Assembly: GCA_964522525.1 (NCBI GenBank)
Contig: CAZFWG010000015.1
Span: 1-64,000, forward strand
Length of the DNA stretch: 64,000 nt
Direction: 5' to 3'
From: CAYUYV01 sp964522525
Lineage (GTDB): Bacteria > Pseudomonadota > Alphaproteobacteria > JAJFIK01
Under the pieces are notes generated by a model. The model searched no databases. It saw only the letters and a list, made by a program, of their open reading frames with translations, and was not told the origin of the DNA. This document shows positions 7,323-15,672 of this stretch, one piece after another. How positions within the stretch are numbered: the stretch's first letter is position 1; each line of letters begins with the position of its first letter. A program made the position numbers and the translations under genes.

Positions 7323-8945
7323 ATGAGTTTCAGCACGCTTTATTATTTCGGGGACAGCCTGACCGATGGCGGCGGGTTCTTCGAGGTTTCGAGCGCCTTC
7401 ATCGCCAATCTTGAGGCCGTGGTCGGGGCGCCCATTGACGGGCTCGCGCCGATCCCGCCAAGCCCCCCTTATGCCGAGCAGTTCTCGAACGGCCCTGTCT
7501 ATTCTGAGGTCGCGCCGGCGCTTTTGGGGGTGTCGGACGACGCGGTCTTCAATTTCGCGATTGGCGGGGCCCAGGCCCTGGGCGAGACCCTGTTCGGACC
7601 GTTGGTTTTGGGCGGTCTGCCCGATCTGCCCTTTGATCCCTCGGCCGTCCTCGACCCGGCCATTCTGAACTTCGACATCGATCTGGGCGGTCAGGTGGGC
7701 CGGTTCCTGGAAACGGTCGCCGTCGCGCCGCCCCCGCCCGGATCGGCCGCGAGCCTCCTGATCGGTTTGAACGATTTCGGTGCCTTCGCGCCGACCAGTC
7801 CCGAGACCACCGTCGAAGAGGCGTTCGCGCTCGTCGCGGCGATCGTCAACGCCAATATCGAAGCGGCGGCCACCTTCGCGGCCGCTGGCGTGGAAACGAT
7901 CATCATCAATACCCTGCCCACGTCCTCCTTCTTCAACAGCAGCGCGCTTGCGCCGCCGGAGGAGACGGCCCTTGGCGATCTTGCCGTGGACGCCACCAAT
8001 GCCGGTCTGGAACTGGGGGCGGCCCAGCTCGCCGCCGCCGGGATTGACGTACGCATTGTCGATCTCAATGCCCTGACCGATGAGATCACGGCGGACCAGT
8101 CGACCTTCGGCTTCCAGGTCATCGACACGCCGGTGCTGCTCGGATCCGGGGTCTCGGTGGTGCCGAATCCGGCCCTTGATTTCGAGACCTTGCCGTTCGG
8201 AGTCGAGCAGGTGGCCTTTTTCGACTTCGTTCATTTCACCGCCAGTCTGCATGGGGTGATCGGAGCCTTCACCGAAGCCTCCCTGACCTCCGACGTCACG
8301 ATCCTGGGCGATGCCGATGATTTTGCCGCCGGCGGAAGCGGTGACGACCTGATCCTCACGGCGGGCGGCAACGATGTGATCACGTCCAATGGCGGCAATG
8401 ACGTCGTGCTCGCCGGTCTCGGGGACGATGTGGTGATCACGGGATCCGGATCGAACCTCGTTTCCGGGGGTTCCGGCGATGACCGGCTGATCGGGGGGTC
8501 CAATTCCGACGTGCTTGCCGGGGGGGCCGGCGATGACACGCTCTTCGCCGGGCGCGGCGCGGACGGTCTCATTGACGGGCTCGGCAGCGATCGGCTGTTC
8601 GGCGGCACCGGGGACGACGTCTTCCTGTTCACCCAGGCCGAGCTTGTTGGCGGTGACGGCATGGATTCGGATGTCTTCTACGGCGGGGCGGGCAACGACC
8701 AGCTCGTTCTGGCGCTTGATGCGGACACCCTCGCCATTGAAGAGGCCGCCTTCGCCGAAGCCGGTTTCATGCCCGGCGACACCTACAGCTTCGTGAGCTT
8801 CGATCTGACGATCCGGGGCATCGAAGATGTTGTGTTCACGGAAGGATTTGGCTTCGGCCTTGCCGATCCGGCCGGCGGCGATGTGTCGGTCACCGGTGAT
8901 CTCGGCGATCGTCTTGCCGAAGCGGACCTGTTCGGTTTCGTCTGA
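7323..8945 (+). CDS. Secreted GDSL esterase/lipase with RTX repeats
   Basis: A 540-residue protein. Residues 1-320 are an SGNH/GDSL hydrolase: block I is FGDSLTDGG with the nucleophile Ser near residue 11, Gly/Asn blocks follow (including GLNDFG), and block V is FDFVHFT, giving the Asp-x-x-His pair near residues 301-304. Residues about 335-470 are some ten glycine/aspartate nonapeptides (GGSGDD, GGNDV, AGDDTL and similar) that bind calcium in RTX proteins. There is no N-terminal signal peptide, as expected for type I secretion through a C-terminal signal. A strong GAGGAGGGG ribosome site precedes the ATG. No type I secretion transporter lies in this window. Confidence 0.9.
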   Translation: MSFSTLYYFGDSLTDGGGFFEVSSAFIANLEAVVGAPIDGLAPIPPSPPYAEQFSNGPVYSEVAPALLGVSDDAVFNFAIGGAQALGETLFGPLVLGGLPDLPFDPSAVLDPAILNFDIDLGGQVGRFLETVAVAPPPPGSAASLLIGLNDFGAFAPTSPETTVEEAFALVAAIVNANIEAAATFAAAGVETIIINTLPTSSFFNSSALAPPEETALGDLAVDATNAGLELGAAQLAAAGIDVRIVDLNALTDEITADQSTFGFQVIDTPVLLGSGVSVVPNPALDFETLPFGVEQVAFFDFVHFTASLHGVIGAFTEASLTSDVTILGDADDFAAGGSGDDLILTAGGNDVITSNGGNDVVLAGLGDDVVITGSGSNLVSGGSGDDRLIGGSNSDVLAGGAGDDTLFAGRGADGLIDGLGSDRLFGGTGDDVFLFTQAELVGGDGMDSDVFYGGAGNDQLVLALDADTLAIEEAAFAEAGFMPGDTYSFVSFDLTIRGIEDVVFTEGFGFGLADPAGGDVSVTGDLGDRLAEADLFGFV

Positions 8946-8975
8946 CGCCCGTTCCCTGTTCCCGAGGCGATGGGA

Positions 8976-9004
8976 TTGACATCCCGTTGCCTCCCTTCTA
9001 AGCC
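8976..9004 (+). promoter_or_regulatory. Candidate promoter for the MATE leader RNA
   Basis: A perfect -35 hexamer TTGACA (8976-8981) is followed after 17 bases by a weak -10 (TAAGCC, 8999-9004). Transcription would begin near 9010, just ahead of the first leader hairpin. The -35 and its distance from the structured leader are the only support. Confidence 0.45.
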
Positions 9005-9012
9005 TCTCAGCC

Positions 9013-9127
9013 ACGCCGTCATGAGGACGGCGTCTGGTGCCCTGACGAGCGAGGATGGACATGACCCGTTTCGTATCCGGAAATTGTCGCCCGACGGCGA
9101 CAGCCGCTCGTGAAGGAGACAGCACCA
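9013..9127 (+). ncRNA. Structured leader RNA, candidate riboswitch aptamer
   Basis: Five stems can be drawn. An 8-bp hairpin, 9013-9020 with 9026-9033, comes first. A closing stem of 6 bp (9035-9040 with 9122-9127) then encloses a 7-bp stem (9045-9051 with 9105-9111), which encloses a GGATG/TATCC stem (9053-9057 with 9074-9078) and a 7-bp tetraloop hairpin (9085-9091 with 9096-9102). A purine-rich asymmetric internal loop (GAAGGAGACA, 9112-9121) faces CCTG. The 3' strand of the 7-bp stem plus this loop (9106-9116) is complementary, with one bulge, to the 5' arm of the terminator at 9162-9171. This is an attenuator design; it matches no riboswitch consensus I can recall. Confidence 0.6.
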
Positions 9128-9131
9128 CAGC

Positions 9132-9146
9132 ATGACGCCCCGTTAG
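9132..9146 (+). other. Minimal upstream ORF (MTPR) between aptamer and terminator
   Basis: ATG ACG CCC CGT TAG lies just after the structured leader, with AGGAG at 9115-9118 (spacing a little long). A second, 30-codon frame (9021-9113) spans the aptamer itself without a ribosome site. Either could make the attenuator ribosome-dependent rather than ligand-dependent, but neither is well supported. Confidence 0.2.
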
Positions 9147-9160
9147 GGATCATCGCTTCG

Positions 9161-9197
9161 CCCTTCCGAGCCAATGAGCGCTCCGAAGGGTTTTTTT
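9161..9197 (+). terminator. Rho-independent terminator/attenuator before MATE gene
   Basis: CCCTTC (9161-9166) pairs with GAAGGG (9185-9190), and GAGC (9168-9171) pairs with GCTC (9180-9183) around a single mismatch; seven T residues follow at 9191-9197. It lies between the structured leader and the MATE start at 9270. Its 5' arm can alternatively pair with 9106-9116 in the leader, which would be the antiterminator. It could also end transcripts from the RTX gene. Confidence 0.88.
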
Positions 9198-9269
9198 GTC
9201 CCTGATCCATCTCTCCTTCGGTTTTGCGCTGTTGTCCTCAAACATCCGTTTGCCGAACGAGAGTGTGCC

Positions 9270-10658
9270 ATGACCGACCGAGACAGAGCCTGGACATCCG
9301 AACTGAGCATCTTGTTGAAGCTCGGTCTGCCCATGGCCATGACCCAGCTCATCCAGTTCTCCGTACAGACGATCGATATCGTCATGATCGGTCGTCTGGG
9401 TGCGGAACCGCTTGCGGCTTCATCCCTGGGGCAAGTCTTCTACCATATCATGTGGCTCACCGCGCTGGGGCCGGCCATGGCCGTTGCGCCGATGGTCTCC
9501 CAGTCCCTGGGTGCCAATACGGACAATCGCGAAGACGTCCGTCTTTCGGTCCGCATGGGGTTGTGGGTGGTCTTCATGACCTTCCCGATTGCCGTGGCAA
9601 TCCTGTCCTTTACGGAGGAAATCGCCCTGGTCCTGCGCCAGCCGGCGGTGGTCGCCGAAGGTGCGGCGCCTTATGTTCTGGCGCTCACGCCGGGGCTGCC
9701 CTTCGCCCTTGGCGTCCTGATCCTTCGTAATTTCCTGGCCGCGATCGAAAGAACGCAGGCTCCTCTCTTGATCGTTGTCATGACGACGGCGCTCAACGCG
9801 TTCCTCAACTATCTCTTGATCTATGGTTCCTGGGGCGCGCCGGAACTGGGTCTGATCGGCGCGGGCATCGCCTCGTCCCTGGCCCACGCCATCGGCTTTT
9901 TTGCCCTTGTCCTCTATATCGGCCGGGAGAAGGTGGCGCGTCAATTCGATCTCTTTGCGGATTTTCTCCAGGTGGATCGTGCGCGTCTTTCCGAGGTCAT
10001 CCGTCTGGGCTGGCCCATCGGTGTCACGACGGGGTTTGAGTTCCTGTTGTTCGGCGCGGCCGTCTTTCTGATGGGGCTTATCGGCGTTGCCGAAATGGCC
10101 GCCTATCAGGTCGTCCTCAACGTGGCGGCGATCGCCTTCATGATTCCCCTGGGCCTGTCCCTGGCGGGGTGCGTGCGGATCGGCCTTGCCGCCGGTGCCG
10201 GCGACCGGGCGCGCGCCCGGAATATCGCCGTGCTGACGGTCATCATCAGCGCGGTGGGGATCATGATCGTGGCGGTTCCCATGGTCGCCATGCCCGAAAG
10301 CATTGCCGCGCTCTATCTCAATACGGTGGAACCGGGCAACCGGCCCGTCGCGGCCTTGATCATCGCCTTCCTGCCCATCGCGGGGGCCTTTGCCCTTTTT
10401 GATGCCACCCAGGTTGCGGCCAACCAGTGCCTGCGCGGCTTGAAGGATGTGCGGCGGCCCATGGTCCTGACCGCGATCAGCTATTGGGCCATTGGCTTTC
10501 CGTTCGCGGCGGGCCTCGGTCTGGGAACACCATTGGGGGCCGTCGGGGTCTGGTGGGGACTGCTCGCGGGTCTGGCCAGCGCCGCCGTGCTGCTCGGGTG
10601 GCGCCTGTGGACCATCACGAGCCTCCCAAAGCGCGCTGTCCTGATATCGAGTCGTTAA
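9270..10658 (+). CDS. MATE family efflux transporter
   Basis: A 462-residue inner-membrane protein with twelve hydrophobic segments in two homologous halves. The first half begins LLKLGLPMAMTQL and contains the family-typical TIDIVMIGRLGAEPLAA; the second contains EVIRLGWPIGVTTGFEF. MATE proteins export drugs or metabolites in exchange for H+ or Na+. An in-frame ATG at 9174 lies inside the terminator loop and would add 32 residues unlike the family, so I use 9270. The gene is preceded by the structured leader with the terminator at 9161-9197, so its expression is probably set by transcription attenuation. The substrate is unknown. Confidence 0.92.
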   Translation: MTDRDRAWTSELSILLKLGLPMAMTQLIQFSVQTIDIVMIGRLGAEPLAASSLGQVFYHIMWLTALGPAMAVAPMVSQSLGANTDNREDVRLSVRMGLWVVFMTFPIAVAILSFTEEIALVLRQPAVVAEGAAPYVLALTPGLPFALGVLILRNFLAAIERTQAPLLIVVMTTALNAFLNYLLIYGSWGAPELGLIGAGIASSLAHAIGFFALVLYIGREKVARQFDLFADFLQVDRARLSEVIRLGWPIGVTTGFEFLLFGAAVFLMGLIGVAEMAAYQVVLNVAAIAFMIPLGLSLAGCVRIGLAAGAGDRARARNIAVLTVIISAVGIMIVAVPMVAMPESIAALYLNTVEPGNRPVAALIIAFLPIAGAFALFDATQVAANQCLRGLKDVRRPMVLTAISYWAIGFPFAAGLGLGTPLGAVGVWWGLLAGLASAAVLLGWRLWTITSLPKRAVLISSR

Positions 10659-10714
10659 ATTTCTCGTGTGATCGGCTACACTGGCGGCAGATATACACAA
10701 GACAGGATAAAGCC

Positions 10715-12979
10715 ATGGCCGGCCAGGAAGAACTGTCTCGACCATCCATCGGAGAGGGGCGTGCCACATCCGATGTGCCGTCCATGAGCCCCCTTGCCCA
10801 ATACTCCGAGCGGATGGGGGCAACGGCGGTTCACTTGACCCTCAGTCTGGCGTTCACCGCCTCGATCCTTGCCTTCCTGTCCTCGATCCTTGTCGGCATC
10901 GCCTGGTTTGCCTTCAACCTGGCGACCGGTCTTTTGCTGACGGCGACCGCGAAGAAGGCGGCCGCCATCGAGGGCCGGGAGGCACCGTCCCTGATTTGGC
11001 TCTATGTCTTGCTGACGGCCGTGGCCATTGGCACGAGCATCCCTCCGTATGTTTTCTTTTGGAACGGTGGTGACTACGGGCCCATGGTGGCCCTGACCTA
11101 TATGTGCTGCGCGCTGATGTATATCGCGGTCAACTATGCGGTTTCGCTGCGCTTTCTGGTCCTCGTGTCCACGCCCCACATCATTGCGTTGGTCCTGCTT
11201 GCGGTGGTCAGTTTCACGGAGCCGGAACAGGTCATCATGGGTGGGGAAATCTTCACCATCTCCTGTACCGGTCTTCTCCTTGGTTTCCTGATCACCGCTC
11301 AATCGAGCCTGAAATTCAATCAGATGCTGACCAATGCCCTGGAGATTGCCCAAACCGAGCGCCGGGCAGCGGACGATGCCAGCATCCGCCTTTCCCAGAT
11401 GCTCGATCAGACCGGGATCGGCCTCTTTGACTGGGATGTGACGACGCGGCGGGTCTATACCTCCGATTTCATCAAGGAGCTGGTGGCCGGCGACGAGAAC
11501 ACGGCCCTGCAAATGCTCCAGGATCCGACCGCCCCTGTCCATCCCGATGATGTTCCGAAAGTTCAGTATGCGGCTGAACGCTTCATCGCCAAGGAAACGG
11601 ATGTCTTCGATCTCACCTACCGCAGCCGCAATCCCGTCGAGGAGAAGAATGGCGACGATTACCGGTGGGTCCGGTCGCGGGGTGTCGGGCGGTTCGACGA
11701 CAAGGGCAAGATGATCCGCTATATCGGCTGCATCACCGATGTGACGGCCGATATTCATATGAGAGAACGGTTGGAGGAGGCGCGAAAGGCGGCAGAAGCG
11801 GCAAGTGAGAGCAAATCCGCTTTTCTCGCCACCATGAGCCATGAAATCAGAACACCGATGAATGGCGTACTCGGCATGGCGCAGGCGCTGTCAAGCAGTG
11901 ATCTCGATCCGGATCAGCGTGAACAGGTCGATGTTATTCTCGAATGCGGCAAGTCTCTGCTCGGAATCCTGAACGATGTTCTTGACCTCTCGAAAATCGA
12001 ATCGGGCAAGCTCGTCATCTCTCCGATCGAGGCTGATCTGGGCGAAGTGGTGAAAGGGGTCGTCGTTCTCTGGAAGCCGAGTGCGGAGGAAAAAGGCCTG
12101 ACCATCGATCTGGACATGCCACAGAACCAGGATCTGACCTGCCATTTCGATCCGGTCCGGGTCCGGGAATGTCTGTCCAATCTGCTGTCGAATGCCATCA
12201 AATTCACGGACTCCGGCGGAGTGCGGATCGCCGTCAATGTGACGGCGGCCAAGGACGGCCACTGGGACGTGGAAATCCAGGTTGCCGATACGGGCATCGG
12301 CATTGCCCACGAAATCGAGGCCAAGCTGTTCGAGCCCTTCACGCAGGCTGATGACTCGACGGCCCGTCGTTTCGGGGGCACTGGGCTTGGGCTCTCCATC
12401 TCGCGCCATTTGGCGCGGCTCATGGGGGGCGATCTGACCCTGGATCGAACGGACGCCGCCGGCGCCCTGTTCACCCTCAAATTCCAGGCCGTCCCGGTGG
12501 AACCCAAATCCAACCTGTTGGAAGATGGTGCGGTACACGGATCATCTGACGCCGATCCTTGCGCCTTGAAATTCGCGCCCAAGGTGCTGATCGTCGATGA
12601 CAATGACACCAATCGGCAAATTGCCCGCCTTTTCCTGGAGCCCAGCGGCGCGATCATGGTGGATGCGGCGGATGGGAAGGAGGCTCTGGAAGCCCTGGGG
12701 CGCGAATCCTTCGATCTCGTTCTCTTGGACATGCATATGCCCGTCATGGATGGTCCGGAGACCCTGCAATGCATCCGTGATGCGCAGCAGCCTTGGCGGG
12801 ACGTTCCCGTCATTGCCGTGACCGCCGATGCCATGCGGGGGGACCGCGAAAAATATCTGGGGCTCGGCGCAAATGGGTATGTCTCGAAACCCATCGATCT
12901 CAAGGAATTGAGGACGGAAGTCGCCCGCCTCGTGCCCCGCCGACGCGCCAGAGAACGCAAAGTCGCTGAAGTTCACTAG
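10715..12979 (+). CDS. Membrane hybrid histidine kinase with PAS and receiver
   Basis: About 754 residues. Six hydrophobic segments (about residues 35-205) come first, then a PAS/PAC sensor domain (about 225-340), a HisKA domain with the phospho-acceptor His in MSHEIRTPMNG (about 376), and a HATPase_c domain with ADTGIGI and RRFGGTGLGLSI. Last comes a C-terminal receiver with Asp in LLDMHMPVMDG (about 672) and the conserved late Lys in VSKPID. The start at 10715 follows an AGGA site; the frame is open far upstream into the MATE gene but nothing supports that. No separate response regulator or phosphotransfer protein lies nearby, so its output partner is elsewhere. Confidence 0.92.
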   Translation: MAGQEELSRPSIGEGRATSDVPSMSPLAQYSERMGATAVHLTLSLAFTASILAFLSSILVGIAWFAFNLATGLLLTATAKKAAAIEGREAPSLIWLYVLLTAVAIGTSIPPYVFFWNGGDYGPMVALTYMCCALMYIAVNYAVSLRFLVLVSTPHIIALVLLAVVSFTEPEQVIMGGEIFTISCTGLLLGFLITAQSSLKFNQMLTNALEIAQTERRAADDASIRLSQMLDQTGIGLFDWDVTTRRVYTSDFIKELVAGDENTALQMLQDPTAPVHPDDVPKVQYAAERFIAKETDVFDLTYRSRNPVEEKNGDDYRWVRSRGVGRFDDKGKMIRYIGCITDVTADIHMRERLEEARKAAEAASESKSAFLATMSHEIRTPMNGVLGMAQALSSSDLDPDQREQVDVILECGKSLLGILNDVLDLSKIESGKLVISPIEADLGEVVKGVVVLWKPSAEEKGLTIDLDMPQNQDLTCHFDPVRVRECLSNLLSNAIKFTDSGGVRIAVNVTAAKDGHWDVEIQVADTGIGIAHEIEAKLFEPFTQADDSTARRFGGTGLGLSISRHLARLMGGDLTLDRTDAAGALFTLKFQAVPVEPKSNLLEDGAVHGSSDADPCALKFAPKVLIVDDNDTNRQIARLFLEPSGAIMVDAADGKEALEALGRESFDLVLLDMHMPVMDGPETLQCIRDAQQPWRDVPVIAVTADAMRGDREKYLGLGANGYVSKPIDLKELRTEVARLVPRRRARERKVAEVH

Positions 12980-13093
12980 AGTTGCTTCAATTTATTCCGA
13001 ATCGTGAAGATTCTCCAATCGCTGCGGGTCACCTTTTCGAGCCGCAAATGCGATGACGCCAAACGCTCACACTTTTGATGAAAATGCTGCCGA

Positions 13094-14026
13094 TCACGGG
13101 TCTTGTGAGGGTTGTTCCAGCCATGCCTGCGAAGGGTCCGGCTCGGCGTTGATCGCGCCGATGACGGCGTTCAGGGCCTCGGCCGTCAGATCTGGTTGCC
13201 GGATCGGTAGCATGTGGCTTGCGCCCTCGATAATGCGTACAAAGACAAAATCCGCTTCCGTCATGCGGTCCCGCATGAAATCCGTGTTTCCCACCGGCAC
13301 CAAGGTATCGCCTGCGGAATGAAGAATGGCGACCGGCACGGCGACGTCGCTGAGCAACGGTACCATCGCTTCCAGTTCCGCTTTGTGGGGCAGGATCTCC
13401 CGGTTCGAATTGCGCCAATCGGTCTGGATAAAGGGTCGAACGATCCACCAGGAGGCAATCTCATTGTACCATTCCCGCGGTTCCAAGTCCGGATCCAGAT
13501 TGGATGATCCAAGAACGAGACCCGCGACACGGTCGGGATAGTCGATGGCGGTGCGAATGGCGATCGGTCCGCCCAGGGAAAATCCAACCAGCACCACCGG
13601 CCGCCCATCCCCCGTTTCGAGAAGGGGGGCGAGTGCGGCGGACTGATCTTTCAGTTTCGGACGTGCCTTGCGGGGTCTGGAAAAGCCGTATCCGGGCCGG
13701 TCGACGGCGATATAGTCCCGTCCCGGCGGCACCGTGGCGAGCTGGGTGCGCCAGTCTCCGGCATAGCCCGGGGAGCCATGGATGAAGATGACCCGCAAGC
13801 CCGCCGGATCGCCGGCGCGAACATAACTCAGACTGCCGTCTTTCACCTGGGCAAGCGGGATTTCGGCCCGTTCGAATTTCCCTTTCGCCCAGTCCCCTTT
13901 GGGCCCGTCATCGGTCAGCGGAAATTTCAGGAACTGACCGGCCGCCGTACAATTGGCCAGCCCGCCGGCGAGGGCGACCAACAGTATAAGGATGGTAAGG
14001 AGTCTGAGGAAGGCTCCCACGCCCAT
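13094..14026 (-). CDS. Alpha/beta hydrolase, N-terminally anchored
   Basis: A 310-residue alpha/beta-hydrolase. A hydrophobic N-terminal segment (about residues 7-28) acts as a signal or membrane anchor and ends near a Cys. The fold shows the HGSPG oxyanion-loop motif, the nucleophile elbow GFSLGG, an acidic DTLVP loop and the final His in EGASHMLP. It is the last gene of a minus-strand run that includes a Baeyer-Villiger-type monooxygenase 47 bases upstream. Hydrolases beside such monooxygenases often cleave the ester or lactone product, so that role is plausible but inferred. Confidence 0.87.
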   Translation of the reverse strand: MGVGAFLRLLTILILLVALAGGLANCTAAGQFLKFPLTDDGPKGDWAKGKFERAEIPLAQVKDGSLSYVRAGDPAGLRVIFIHGSPGYAGDWRTQLATVPPGRDYIAVDRPGYGFSRPRKARPKLKDQSAALAPLLETGDGRPVVLVGFSLGGPIAIRTAIDYPDRVAGLVLGSSNLDPDLEPREWYNEIASWWIVRPFIQTDWRNSNREILPHKAELEAMVPLLSDVAVPVAILHSAGDTLVPVGNTDFMRDRMTEADFVFVRIIEGASHMLPIRQPDLTAEALNAVIGAINAEPDPSQAWLEQPSQDP

Positions 14027-14073
14027 GGTCAGGGGTCTCCGGTTTTAGAAAAGGTCCAGAAGGGAGCGGGCCA

Positions 14074-15564
14074 TCAGGCGCCCGCCTGGCCCAGCTCTTC
14101 CTTTTTTGTCACGCGGAACTCATCGAGATGCACGTCCGACAATTCCCGGATGAAGCGCGTCCCCGAATAGGGCCAGAGCGTGAAGTTATAGTCGTTATCA
14201 TCCGTATACCATGCGCCGCAGCCGCCGCTGAAGACCATGTCCTTCATGTCCCTTTGCAGCCGATCATTATAGGTCTTCGTGAAGCCGGGCTTGGGGTCGA
14301 GAAGCGCGATGCTATGGCGGTTCATGGTCTTGATGCATTTCAGGACGTAGTCGGCCTGACTTTCGATCATGATCAGTGCCGAGGTGTGCCCCGTTCCGCT
14401 ATTGGGCCCAAGCAGCATGAAGAAATTGGGAAAATGCGGCACCATGACGGTCCGGAAGCTTTCCACCTGGTGGGCCCAGACATCGGCAAGCGTGAGCCCG
14501 TCCCGGCCGGTAATCGTGACATATTCGGAGACGTCGAACGGCTTGAAGCCCGTTGCCTCGATCAGAGTATCCACTTCATGGAGCGTGCCGTCCTGGTCGC
14601 GAATGCCCGTCGGCTCAATGCGTGTGATGGGCGTCGTCACCAGATGGACGTTTTCGCGATTGAAGGTCCTGAGATAGTCGTCGGAGATACAGCGGCGCTT
14701 GCAGCCTGGTTCATAGTCGGGTGTCAGTTTGGCCCGGATTTCCGGATCCTTGACCTCCTCCTCGAGGAAGCGCAGGGCAATCTTCCGGAAACGCTCCTTA
14801 AGCCAACCATCCCGCCGCAAGGCCATGATCCCGGTGACGTCCAACAGTCCCCAGAGATAGGTCCGGTAGAGGCGCATCAGCCATGGGGCGCCGGCAAAGA
14901 GTTTGCGTCGCCACTCCGGGATGTCCCGGGTCAGGCGGGGGAAAACCCAGGCCGCCGATCGCTGGAAGATGGTGACTTGATCAACGATGGGGGCGATGCT
15001 CGGAAGCACTTGGACGGCACTCGCGCCGGTGCCGATGATCGCGACCTTTTTGCCGGTGAGGTCATGGTCATGATTCCACTCCGCCGTATGGAAACGGGTG
15101 CCCTCGAAACTCTCAAGGCCGTCGATGGCCGCGTGTTTGGGAATATGCAGACCGCCAAGACCGCTCACCACGATGTCGGCCGTCACCTGGTGGCCGTCCT
15201 TGGCCTTCACGCTCCAGCGGCGCCCGTCGAAGGTGACGTCCGTAACCTCCGTGCCAAAACGGATATGGCGCATGAGACCGAATTTTTCGGCGCTGGCGCG
15301 GCAATAGTCCCAGATCTCCCGGCCTTCGCCATAGGAGTGGCTCCAATTGGGATTGAGTTCGAAGGAGAAGGAATAGAGATGGGAAGGCACGTCACAGGCG
15401 ACACCGGGATAGGTGTTCTCACGCCAGGTGCCGCCCACGTCATCGGCTTTTTCCAGAATGACGAAACTGTCGAGGCCGGCTTTGCGGAGTTTGGCGCCCA
15501 TACAGATCCCGGACATGCCAGCGCCCAATATGGCAATTCGCACGGAGCGTGAGCCTGAAGCCAT
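14074..15564 (-). CDS. Flavin monooxygenase, Baeyer-Villiger type
   Basis: A 496-residue FAD/NADPH monooxygenase. The first dinucleotide fold is AILGAGMSGICMG near the N terminus, followed by VGGTWRENTYPGVACD, a segment typical of this group. The Baeyer-Villiger fingerprint FxGxxxHxxxW is present as FEGTRFHTAEW (about residue 147-157), and a second NADPH-binding GTGASAVQ follows. These enzymes insert oxygen next to a ketone carbonyl, giving an ester or lactone, or oxidise N/S atoms. The ATG is preceded by AAGGGAA. Neighbours on the same strand are an alpha/beta hydrolase downstream and a luciferase-like monooxygenase upstream. Confidence 0.9.
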   Translation of the reverse strand: MASGSRSVRIAILGAGMSGICMGAKLRKAGLDSFVILEKADDVGGTWRENTYPGVACDVPSHLYSFSFELNPNWSHSYGEGREIWDYCRASAEKFGLMRHIRFGTEVTDVTFDGRRWSVKAKDGHQVTADIVVSGLGGLHIPKHAAIDGLESFEGTRFHTAEWNHDHDLTGKKVAIIGTGASAVQVLPSIAPIVDQVTIFQRSAAWVFPRLTRDIPEWRRKLFAGAPWLMRLYRTYLWGLLDVTGIMALRRDGWLKERFRKIALRFLEEEVKDPEIRAKLTPDYEPGCKRRCISDDYLRTFNRENVHLVTTPITRIEPTGIRDQDGTLHEVDTLIEATGFKPFDVSEYVTITGRDGLTLADVWAHQVESFRTVMVPHFPNFFMLLGPNSGTGHTSALIMIESQADYVLKCIKTMNRHSIALLDPKPGFTKTYNDRLQRDMKDMVFSGGCGAWYTDDNDYNFTLWPYSGTRFIRELSDVHLDEFRVTKKEELGQAGA

Positions 15565-15672
15565 GGGGATTCCCTTTGTTCCTGCTGTCCTGATCTCTTG
15601 ACCATGGTCACGCGGCGGAGTTTGGCACAGGAGCGCGGCGGCCTCCAGATACCTGACCGAGGTTCAGGTCCG

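Noticed and set aside
9013..9127. TPP, cobalamin or SRP-type RNA in the MATE leader
   Set aside because: The hallmark sequences (CTGAGA for TPP, GCCACTG for cobalamin, the GGAAGGAAGCAGCC-like SRP loop) are absent.
7200..9128. 642-residue frame antisense to the RTX esterase
   Set aside because: The repeat-rich Gly/Asp codons read as Arg/Pro/His-rich protein on the other strand; the plus-strand frame has full catalytic and RTX motifs.
9174..9269. Longer N terminus for the first MATE protein from ATG 9174
   Set aside because: That codon sits in the terminator loop, and the added 32 residues do not resemble any MATE N terminus.
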